From: Defluviitaleaceae bacterium
GTDB taxonomy: Bacteria; Bacillota; Clostridia; Lachnospirales; WQUN01
NCBI GenBank assembly: GCA_009783395.1
Contig: WRHA01000350.1
Location: 1-11,287, forward strand
DNA: 11,287 nt
Direction of reading: 5' to 3'
In this document: piece after piece, positions 5,615 to 11,287 of the stretch
How the letters are laid out: the number at the start of each line of letters is the position of its first letter
Position numbering within the stretch: the stretch's first letter is position 1
The notes under the pieces: generated by a model
Database searches by the model: none
Seen by the model: only the letters and a program-made list of their open reading frames with translations
Told to the model about the DNA's origin: nothing
Made by a program: the position numbers and the translations under genes

Positions 5615-5620
5615 AAATCA
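5590..5620. repeat. 31-bp direct repeat, left copy, flanking the recombinase 1 cassette
   Basis: Matches 7478-7508 at 27 of 31 positions in the same orientation. The copies lie 1888 bp apart and enclose the SHOCT-like gene and recombinase 1. It contains the right arm of the inverted repeat at 5546-5614 and runs into the ribosome binding site of the SHOCT-like gene. Confidence 0.8.
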
Positions 5621-5634
5621 GGAGGAGGGGCAGA

Positions 5635-5814
5635 ATGGCCACACCGGATGCAGACGTTTCTAACGCCGTTCAAACGGAGATAAAAATATACATGACACAG
5701 CAATTGCACCGCAAAGGGTATTTGAGTGACAAAATGTGTGCTGATGCTGTTGAGCTGATATTAAAGGAAGCAAAATTGCCAAAAGCAAAAAATGAAATCG
5801 GAGAATCTCGATGA
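5635..5814 (+). CDS. Small SHOCT-like protein preceding recombinase 1, 59 aa
   Basis: Starts at ATG 5635 with an excellent ribosome binding site (GGAGGAGG, about 7 nt upstream). Its stop overlaps the recombinase 1 start (ATGA at 5811-5814), so the two are translationally coupled. The segment KIYMTQQLHRKGYLSDKMCADAVELILKEA is written here as KIYMTQQLHRKGYL (residues 17-30) followed by SDKMCADAVELILKEA (31-46). It resembles the SHOCT pattern of a short helix, a K/R-G-x-L/I turn and a second helix. No signal peptide or membrane segment is seen. Such short proteins are known to me as frequent companions of serine recombinases in clostridial elements, possibly as accessory factors. Function is not established. 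Confidence 0.75.
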   Translation: MATPDADVSNAVQTEIKIYMTQQLHRKGYLSDKMCADAVELILKEAKLPKAKNEIGESR

Positions 5815-7478
5815 ATATTTACGAGATGCGAACGGCACTTGCTTCAGGAAAAACGGTTTTCGATTTACCTCTCAGGGTTACATACTATGCGCGTGTTTCT
5901 ACAGGGTCGGACGAGCAGGCAAATTCACTTGCAAATCAAATCGGCTACTACTTTGATTTTATCAACAACGTCGCGGAGTGGACGTTTGTTGATGGCTATA
6001 TCGACGAGGCGCAGAGCGGAACGTCTGTCGCAAAGCGCGAGTCTTTTTTGCAAATGATTGAGGATGCGCGGGAAAATAAATTTGATTTTATCGTTACAAA
6101 AGAAATTTCTCGCTTTTCGCGCAACACACTCGACAGCATAAAATATACGCAAGAGCTTCTAAGCGTCGGCGTGGGCGTTCTTTTCCAATCCGACAATATA
6201 AATACCCTTTTTCCTGACGCGGAGCTTCGACTTACAATTATGTCGAGTATCGCGCAGGACGAAGTTCGAAAATTATCCGAGCGCGTAAACTTCGGTATGC
6301 AACGCTCGATTGCTAAGGGCGTTGTTCACGGAAGCAATAATATTTGGGGTTATGAAAAGCAAGACGGCAAGCTTGTAATTATCGAGGAGGAAGCCGAGGT
6401 TGTGCGAAAAATTTTCTCGCTATATGCGACCGAAAACATTGGCATACGAACCATAAGCCTGAGGTTGAGCAAAGAGGGCATAAACAACCGAAATGGCAAC
6501 CCTCTCACAATGTCAACAATCAAGCGGATTCTGATAAATCCCAAATACAAAGGCTATTACTGTGGAAACAAGACCCACAAAATCGACTATCGCGTTGATA
6601 CGCGAATCAAAAAAGACAGGTCGGAATGGCTTATGTACAAAGACGAAAACGCTTGTCCCCCGATTGTAACCGAGGAAATATGGAAAAAGGCAAACGAAAT
6701 TCTTGCGGAGCGAAGCCGAAAGCAATCGTCCGCCGACAAAACAAGCTATCAAAATAAATACACCTACAGCGGAAAAATTTATTGCGGCGAACATGGTCGG
6801 CCGCTTAACCGCGACATGTACAAATATCCGTCGGGCAACAAAGAAATTTGGAAGTGCAAGCGCAAAAACGAGTGCAACCTCCCCGTAATTTACGAAACGG
6901 AAATCGATGCGATTGTCCGCGAAATTTACGCGCCGTATGTACAAGATAACATCATAGAAACGCTCGTCAAAATTTACTCCAATGTCGCCGGCGCATCAAA
7001 ACCCGACGAAAAAATAAAAAAACTTGTGGCACAAATCGACGCGCTGAAAAAGAAAAAAGATCGCCTGTTAAATTTGAACATAGACGGTCGAATTTCCGAT
7101 GAAGAATTTGAGGAGCGCAATAACGGGTTCAATGCTGAAATTGCGGAAATCAACCGCAAAATTTCAAAAATCCATGAAGATGCCGAGAAGGGCAAAAATC
7201 TCACAAAGGCAATGGACGAAATTCGCAAGGTTTTACATGGCGAATTGGATTTCGTCAACGGTTTTAATAATTCGATTATTGACGCGCTTATCGAGCGGAT
7301 TGAAATTCACAAAACGGAAGTGCCGAATATTCTTAATGTTAAAGTTCGGCTGAAGGCAACCGGGCAAACCAAATCGGTTCATCTGAAAAAGCAAGTCCGC
7401 AAAGCCCCACACAGGGCTTTGCCCCCCACAGCACAAGCCGGTGGTGCGCCCCCGTGCCGCATGGTTTTGCGACTGTAA
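5811..7478 (+). CDS. Large serine recombinase 1
   Basis: 555-residue site-specific DNA recombinase of the large serine family. The resolvase/invertase catalytic domain covers about residues 22-170, with the nucleophile Ser30 in YARVSTGS and the motif KEISRFSRNTLD near 96-107. The 'recombinase' DNA-binding domain follows (VHGSNNIWGYEKQDG to about 330). Next come a zinc-ribbon-like stretch with YCGEHG and WKCKRKNEC, and a charged coiled coil rich in K and E (about 400-480). Its start overlaps the small upstream gene by 4 nt. The last 27 or so residues (KAPHRALPP to CRMVLRL) are proline- and alanine-rich, unlike the rest, and are encoded by a GC-rich nested palindrome, so the native C-terminus was probably replaced. 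It is convergent with recombinase 2, with only 2 nt between the stop codons. Probably drives integration or excision of the surrounding element; its sites are unproven. Confidence 0.93.
   Translation: MNIYEMRTALASGKTVFDLPLRVTYYARVSTGSDEQANSLANQIGYYFDFINNVAEWTFVDGYIDEAQSGTSVAKRESFLQMIEDARENKFDFIVTKEISRFSRNTLDSIKYTQELLSVGVGVLFQSDNINTLFPDAELRLTIMSSIAQDEVRKLSERVNFGMQRSIAKGVVHGSNNIWGYEKQDGKLVIIEEEAEVVRKIFSLYATENIGIRTISLRLSKEGINNRNGNPLTMSTIKRILINPKYKGYYCGNKTHKIDYRVDTRIKKDRSEWLMYKDENACPPIVTEEIWKKANEILAERSRKQSSADKTSYQNKYTYSGKIYCGEHGRPLNRDMYKYPSGNKEIWKCKRKNECNLPVIYETEIDAIVREIYAPYVQDNIIETLVKIYSNVAGASKPDEKIKKLVAQIDALKKKKDRLLNLNIDGRISDEEFEERNNGFNAEIAEINRKISKIHEDAEKGKNLTKAMDEIRKVLHGELDFVNGFNNSIIDALIERIEIHKTEVPNILNVKVRLKATGQTKSVHLKKQVRKAPHRALPPTAQAGGAPPCRMVLRL
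7395..7474. repeat. GC-rich nested palindrome forming the 3' end of recombinase 1
   Basis: GCAAAGCCC (7399-7407) and GGGCTTTGC (7414-7422) form a perfect 9-bp inverted repeat with a CACACA loop. Outer arms GTCCGCAAAGCC (7396-7407) and GGTTTTGCGAC (7462-7472) are imperfect complements. The C-runs and GC content differ sharply from the AT-rich gene body. The type resembles dispersed 'GGGCTTTGCCCC' hairpin repeats seen in many bacterial genomes. It could act as a terminator-like barrier between the convergent genes, but no T-tract follows. Confidence 0.65.
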
Positions 7479-7508
7479 ATTTAGGATTTTCGGAGGTCGC
7501 CTATATCA
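7478..7508. repeat. 31-bp direct repeat, right copy, over the convergent stop codons
   Basis: Second copy of 5590-5620 (27 of 31). It begins at the last base of the recombinase 1 stop codon and covers the last nine codons (YDIGDLRKS) plus the stop of recombinase 2 on the other strand. A repeat that doubles as the 3' end of a gene is typical of an integration site that restores the target gene. Confidence 0.75.
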
Positions 7509-8989
7509 TAGGGGTTGAATTTTAATTCGATATCCAGCGTTTCGCGAAAAATGTAAACACGCTCGACTATCATGCTTATTAGCTCTTTTTGCATTTCGGC
7601 AATCCCATCCATTCGGTCGGCAGCGACAGCCGCCCGGGCAACGATGGAATCTTTTTCTTTTTCTAATTCGGACAGAAATTTGGCATTTTCGTTCATTGTT
7701 TGCAAAAGTTGTTCCTCCGTAAACACAGATTCACCCATCAGGCATTTCAGTACTTCATTTTCCAGCCGAGCGGCCTCTTTTTGCAAAGAGGTTATTTTTT
7801 GTTCAATACGCTTCAGTTTCCAAAACTGTTCTTTTTCCTGATTTGATTTATATGCTGCCGGTCGGGTTTTTATTGGATTATTCAGGTGTATCTCATCCAA
7901 TACGGCCGCTTCGATTTTTTTTAAGCCGTATTGGATACGTCCGCTACAGTCGCCCTGCCGAGCATTTTTTGGGCAGACGTAGTATTTTGAGCTGTATACC
8001 GCGACCTCGTTTGTGCCTTTCAGACGTCGCTTGGCGCGACAAATTCGCGGGTGCATTTTGGCTTTGCAATATCCGCAATAGGCAATGTTTTGTAACAAGA
8101 AGCCGCTTTTATCGATCGTGTTGGTTCTTGTATCACGTCGGTCTATGTTTGCATTAACTTGTTCCCATATATCTTCGGGAACGATGATCAAATCATCCAC
8201 GCGCTTCCTTCTTGTTTTGCCGGCTACATAATCGCCCTTGTACACCGGGTTTCTCAGCATTCGTACAATCGTTGGTACCGTCCATTTTTTCTTATGCCGG
8301 GTTTGTATGTTTTCGCCGTTGAGAATTTTTGCAACTTTGTAGCTGCCCATATTCACATCGGAGGACATTTGATAAATTCTTCTGACAATCATCGCCTCCG
8401 GCTCGTAAATGGCAAGTTTTTTTCGTTCATGCCCTCTTTTGTTATACTCTCCCGAATTTTCAAGCCTGTACCCGTAGGGACTGACGCCTCCGCGAAACTT
8501 TCCGTCCATAACCAATTGCTTATGCTTTTCTGCAACACGCATGGAGTTGTGCTCGCTTTCGCCGCCGGATTGCCAGTATCGTATGTAATTTAGGAGTTTG
8601 TCGGTGTGGCTGTCGAAGCACTGTTGCCCCTCGTTCACGCTCCACACCTCGACACCTTGGTTCACAAGCCAGTGTACAATAAACGGCGTTTCATCTTCGC
8701 GTCTGCCCAAGCGGTCAAACATGAATACCAGCAAAACGTCAAACCTTCCGGCGGCGGCATCTTTTTTCAGTTGTACCAGTGCGTCCCGCTCGGCTGCGGA
8801 TTTATGAAAACCCGAAACCCCTTTTTCAATGTACTCCTTTTCCAGCTTCCATGTCCTTTGTTTTTTGATAAAGTTCGCGCAGGCTTTTATTTGCATGGGA
8901 ATGTCGTCGTTAATCAATTGGTTTTTCGTGCTTACACGATAAAGACACGCAACACGTTTAATCATACAAATCAAATCGAAAATGCACAT
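7481..8989 (-). CDS. Large serine recombinase 2 (paralogue of recombinase 3)
   Basis: 502 residues from ATG 8989, supported by AAAGGA 8 nt upstream; the start lies 32 nt inside recombinase 3. A second ATG at 8965 overlaps by 8 nt and aligns better with the recombinase 3 N-terminus, but has no ribosome binding site. Catalytic domain: CLYRVSTK with Ser20 as nucleophile and FMFDRLGRREDETPFIV, which is nearly identical in recombinase 3. Then come the recombinase domain (FRGGVSPYGYRLEN onwards, RMLRNPVYKGDYV), a four-cysteine zinc ribbon (CGYC and VCPKNARQGDC) and a coiled coil (about 390-460). The final residues DIGDLRKS are encoded by the 31-bp repeat, so the C-terminus may have been created or swapped by integration. 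It probably works with recombinase 3, either as a pair (compare CcrA/CcrB) or as a duplicate. Confidence 0.93.
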   Translation of the reverse strand: MCIFDLICMIKRVACLYRVSTKNQLINDDIPMQIKACANFIKKQRTWKLEKEYIEKGVSGFHKSAAERDALVQLKKDAAAGRFDVLLVFMFDRLGRREDETPFIVHWLVNQGVEVWSVNEGQQCFDSHTDKLLNYIRYWQSGGESEHNSMRVAEKHKQLVMDGKFRGGVSPYGYRLENSGEYNKRGHERKKLAIYEPEAMIVRRIYQMSSDVNMGSYKVAKILNGENIQTRHKKKWTVPTIVRMLRNPVYKGDYVAGKTRRKRVDDLIIVPEDIWEQVNANIDRRDTRTNTIDKSGFLLQNIAYCGYCKAKMHPRICRAKRRLKGTNEVAVYSSKYYVCPKNARQGDCSGRIQYGLKKIEAAVLDEIHLNNPIKTRPAAYKSNQEKEQFWKLKRIEQKITSLQKEAARLENEVLKCLMGESVFTEEQLLQTMNENAKFLSELEKEKDSIVARAAVAADRMDGIAEMQKELISMIVERVYIFRETLDIELKFNPYDIGDLRKS

Positions 8990-10550
8990 CGATTTTATCC
9001 TTTGAAAGTTCTGCCGATTTTATGAGTTTAGCCAAAAACATTTTTTGTACATCCGGTTTGGATAATTCAAGCTCGTTTCGCCAATTTGCAATCATTTGCC
9101 TCTTGGCAGGGGTGCTTGCCTCTTTTAATCGGACAAGAGCTTTGGCCAGATTTTTTTCGGTTTGCTTTAATTTTTCTAACTCGTCCTCTTTTCTTGTGAT
9201 GATTGTGTAAAGTTGTTTTGAGGTAAAACTGCTTTCGCCTGTAAGCGTTTTTACAATTTCATCGTTCAATATGCCCAGCTCCTTTTCAGCCTTTGCGGTT
9301 TGTGATTTTATTTCTTTCATGTCTCTTTCGGTATCCTGTTGTATTTTTGCGTGCGTTTCATCAATTTTTGAGGATAGGTCAACCGCTTGCAATGTGTCTA
9401 AATATGTATAAACTTCTTCAAGTATCACAGGGTCAACCTTTCTTTGGCTGAATGATTGTTGCCCGAGGCATGGAACGCTTGCTTTTCTCCCGTGGCAGAT
9501 ATATTTTGGCTGGAGATACCGGACTTCCGTGTTGTCCGTTTTTCGCAACCATTTTTTTATAGCGTATCGCGAACCCATATTTGCGCCGCAAGAGCCGCAT
9601 TTTGCCAAACTCACAAAAAGCAATTGCCCTGTGGTTGTTTTAGGATATTCGCGTGTGTTAGCTGTTCGCGAATCCCTTATTGCTTCTGCGGTATCCCACG
9701 TTTGTTTATCAACAATTATCAGATTAGGCAGCTCGTTTGAATAAATCCAGTGTTCGGGAGATACGCGCTTGCTTTCGCCGCGGGTGGACGGCCTCTTACC
9801 CGATACATAGTATCCTTTGTAAATTGGATTTTTCATCAAGGTCAAAACAGAGCAAGCTGTCCAATAATTGCCCTGTTTTGTTTTTATTTCTCTTTCATTC
9901 AGATAATTTGCGACCCTTTGACCGCCGTAGCCTTTTTCACAAACGAGCTTGAACATGAGTTTCACAGCCGCGCTTTCCTTTTCGTCAATGACGATTTCTT
10001 TAAGCCTGTAACCTTTTTGATTTCTGTTTTCGGAGTCTGTCAAATTATATCCGTATGGAGGCGCGCCGCCCCTGTATATTCCTTCCTCAACCATTTGCTT
10101 GTGCTTTTCTTTTACACGCATGGATGTTTTTTCACTCTCGCCGCCGGATTGCCAAAACCGTATGTAGTTTATTAACTTGTCGGCTCTGTTTTCAAAGCGT
10201 TGTTGTCCTTCTTTAACGCTCCAAACTTCTATCCCTTGCCCCACAAACCACTCGACAATAAAGGGCGTCTCATCTTCACGCCTTCCCAATCGGTCGAACA
10301 TGAACACAAGTAAAACATCAAAAAGCCGGTCTTCGGCAGCCGAGCGGACTTGTTGCAAAATATCCCTTTGTTTTGCGGATTTGTGATACCCGGAAACGCC
10401 TTTTTCATAAAACTCCTTTGCCAAAACCCATCCCGGCATGGAATCAATAAATGTATGGCAAGCGTTTTTTTGCATGGGAATGTCATTTTCCTCCACTTGC
10501 TTCTTTGTGGAAACGCGGTAGAGGCACGCAACCTTCGTTATCTTTGCCAC
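8958..10550 (-). CDS. Large serine recombinase 3
   Basis: 530 residues from GTG 10550, 7 nt after the small upstream gene; the G-rich GGAGGGGGG stretch serves as ribosome binding site. Catalytic domain: CLYRVSTKKQ with Ser14, KGVSGYHKSA, and FMFDRLGRREDETPFIVEW. Recombinase domain: YRGGAPPYGYNL through MKNPIYKGYYVSG. Zinc ribbon: CGSCGANM and YICHGRKASVPC. A long coiled coil lies between about 405 and 480. Ends in FRFDLYD, unlike recombinase 2. The near-identical blocks shared with recombinase 2 show recent common ancestry. Probably integrates and excises the element, alone or with recombinase 2. No broken motif is seen, so it should be active. Confidence 0.94.
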   Translation of the reverse strand: MAKITKVACLYRVSTKKQVEENDIPMQKNACHTFIDSMPGWVLAKEFYEKGVSGYHKSAKQRDILQQVRSAAEDRLFDVLLVFMFDRLGRREDETPFIVEWFVGQGIEVWSVKEGQQRFENRADKLINYIRFWQSGGESEKTSMRVKEKHKQMVEEGIYRGGAPPYGYNLTDSENRNQKGYRLKEIVIDEKESAAVKLMFKLVCEKGYGGQRVANYLNEREIKTKQGNYWTACSVLTLMKNPIYKGYYVSGKRPSTRGESKRVSPEHWIYSNELPNLIIVDKQTWDTAEAIRDSRTANTREYPKTTTGQLLFVSLAKCGSCGANMGSRYAIKKWLRKTDNTEVRYLQPKYICHGRKASVPCLGQQSFSQRKVDPVILEEVYTYLDTLQAVDLSSKIDETHAKIQQDTERDMKEIKSQTAKAEKELGILNDEIVKTLTGESSFTSKQLYTIITRKEDELEKLKQTEKNLAKALVRLKEASTPAKRQMIANWRNELELSKPDVQKMFLAKLIKSAELSKDKIDVHFRFDLYD

Positions 10551-10557
10551 TTCATTA

Positions 10558-10737
10558 CTACCCCCCCTCCGGTGTCCCTTCTTGGGTGTGCCTTGAAATG
10601 TATTGATTTGAAAGAATTTGAATAATTTCCTCTTCTATTCTTTTTTTCTGTTTTCCCTTTGGCAGGTGGAGGATAATGTTCATTTTATGTTGTTCGTTGT
10701 ACCTTTGGAGGGTGATTTTTTCGGATTCGTTCTTCAT
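10558..10737 (-). CDS. Small basic protein of unknown function upstream of recombinase 3
   Basis: 59 residues from ATG 10737, ending at TAG 10560-10558 just before recombinase 3. I do not recognise a named family. The sequence starts MKNESEKITLQRYNEQHKMN, continues with the hydrophobic strand IILHLP, then a very basic patch KGKQKKR and the helix IEEEIIQILSNQYIS. No membrane segment or signal peptide. The start is uncertain: no ribosome binding site precedes ATG 10737, GTG 10776 has a weak GGGACGG, and the frame is open to ATG 10866. Its place directly before a recombinase parallels the SHOCT-like gene before recombinase 1, which suggests an accessory or regulatory role (inference). Confidence 0.6.
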   Translation of the reverse strand: MKNESEKITLQRYNEQHKMNIILHLPKGKQKKRIEEEIIQILSNQYISRHTQEGTPEGG

Positions 10738-10833
10738 CTTATATGTAATGCCGTTAAGTTCAAAAAACTCGGCCACGCATTGCCGTCCCAGCAAAAATTG
10801 ATGGTTAAATATATGCAGAAAAATGACGGCATA

Positions 10834-10848
10834 GCACGCCAAGCGTGC
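10834..10848. repeat. Short perfect palindrome upstream of the small gene
   Basis: GCACGC (10834-10839) and GCGTGC (10843-10848) with a CAA loop. It lies about 100 bp upstream of the likely start of the small gene and may be an operator. Otherwise the stretch 10738-10918 shows no clear promoter hexamers. Confidence 0.35.
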
Positions 10849-10917
10849 ATTGGGCACCGTGGACATCTGTCGGAAGGCGACATTACGTCTCGAAGCCGGA
10901 TGCAGTTTCCCGGGCTA

Positions 10918-10955
10918 TAAAAAAGCCTGCAATCATCATGATTGCAGGCTTTTTC
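10918..10955. terminator. Strong bidirectional terminator between malQ and the recombinase island
   Basis: GCCTGCAATCA (10925-10935) and TGATTGCAGGC (10939-10949) form a perfect 11-bp stem with a TCA loop, flanked by six A on the left and five T on the right. On the minus strand it terminates malQ transcription 13 nt after its stop and prevents read-through into the recombinase operon. Confidence 0.9.
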
Positions 10956-10961
10956 TCGATA

Positions 10962-11287
10962 CTACTCTCTGTTATACAGCCCTACCAAATAAGCCAGCCC
11001 GGCAGCATGATTATCCGTAAGCATGTCGGCGGTGTAGCGGAATTTCCACCAGCCCTGCGCGAGGCCGGGACAGTTCATGCGATCAAGCGAGCCGAGATTT
11101 AACACGTCTTGAATTGGGAAAATGGCATACAGTGCGTTTGTGGACATTGCGAAGCGGATTAAATCCATTGCGACATCGTTGCCGCTGATGCTTAGGGCGC
11201 GGCGCATGTAGTCGCGTACATCCTCGGGTGACTCGGCGTACCAGCCGCGTGTTGTGTTATTGTCGTGCGTGCCGGTGTAGACGACGG
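10962..11287 (-). CDS. malQ: 4-alpha-glucanotransferase (amylomaltase), C-terminal part (runs off window)
   Basis: The last 107 residues of a GH77 enzyme are visible, open to the right window edge and ending with TAG 10964-10962. It transfers glucan chains between maltodextrins in cytoplasmic starch/glycogen or maltose metabolism. Recognisable family blocks are VVYTGTHDNNTTRGWY, whose HD contains the conserved catalytic-site aspartate, then YAIFPIQDVLNLGSLDRMN and GLAQGWWKFRYTADML, and the final LAYLVGLYNRE. The D-N-N-T-T sequence replaces the more usual D-N-D-T-T. The N-terminal two thirds, with the nucleophile and acid/base residues, are outside the window. No sign of damage. Confidence 0.94.
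   Translation of the reverse strand, partial: VVYTGTHDNNTTRGWYAESPEDVRDYMRRALSISGNDVAMDLIRFAMSTNALYAIFPIQDVLNLGSLDRMNCPGLAQGWWKFRYTADMLTDNHAAGLAYLVGLYNRE

Noticed and set aside
8159..8593. 144-codon and similar plus-strand frames opposite recombinases 2 and 3
   Set aside because: They are antisense shadows with low-complexity Phe/Ser-rich composition; the minus strand encodes conserved catalytic and zinc motifs.
5811..10550. A CRISPR array or tRNA gene as integration target within the island
   Set aside because: No regularly spaced repeats and no cloverleaf or TTCRA-type T-loop were seen; the only target-like sequence is the 31-bp repeat at the recombinase stop codons.

Overview
The window reads as chromosomal DNA of a low-to-medium GC Firmicute, most likely a member of the Clostridia. 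The evidence is an Agr-type cyclic-peptide quorum-sensing locus, strong AGGAGG-type ribosome binding sites, intrinsic terminators, and several clostridial-type large serine recombinases. No rRNA, tRNA or CRISPR array was found, so the genus cannot be named.

Left third (1-3436): an agr-like locus, all on the minus strand, in the order agrB (2192-2830), agrD (2077-2241, a 54-residue gene hidden under the 3' end of agrB), agrC (438-1805) and agrA (1-424, cut by the window edge). AgrB would process the AgrD precursor (core QCWAFIF followed by the acidic tail NEPELPDE) to a cyclic peptide. AgrC would sense it and phosphorylate AgrA. A terminator follows agrD, and agrC has its own TTGACA-17-TAATAT promoter, so BD and CA look like separate transcription units. 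Pairs of direct repeats at 21-22 bp spacing lie upstream of each unit and are candidate LytTR sites. The roughly 600 bp upstream of agrB carry no convincing gene but hold three strong hairpins with T-tracts, which suggests small RNA(s).

Middle (3237-5488): a compact two-gene minus-strand cassette. It encodes a ribbon-helix-helix-like small protein and, after a 4-nt gap, an AAA ATPase of the AAA_14/DUF4143 type. Its own operator-like palindrome lies upstream and a terminator downstream. The whole unit is bracketed by a 44-bp direct repeat with one mismatch, which looks like the footprint of a mobile or duplicated module.

Right half (5489-10925): a recombinase island. A 59-residue SHOCT-like small protein overlaps the start of large serine recombinase 1 (plus strand). 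Recombinases 3 and 2 form a minus-strand tandem of close paralogues, preceded by another 59-residue protein of unknown function. A 20-bp core occurs three times around the recombinase 1 cassette: as an inverted pair upstream of it, and once over the convergent stop codons of recombinases 1 and 2. The 3' end of recombinase 1 is made of a GC-rich nested palindrome.

Right edge (10925-11287): a strong bidirectional terminator, then the 3' end of malQ (4-alpha-glucanotransferase) on the minus strand, which looks like ordinary host metabolism and may mark the border of the island.
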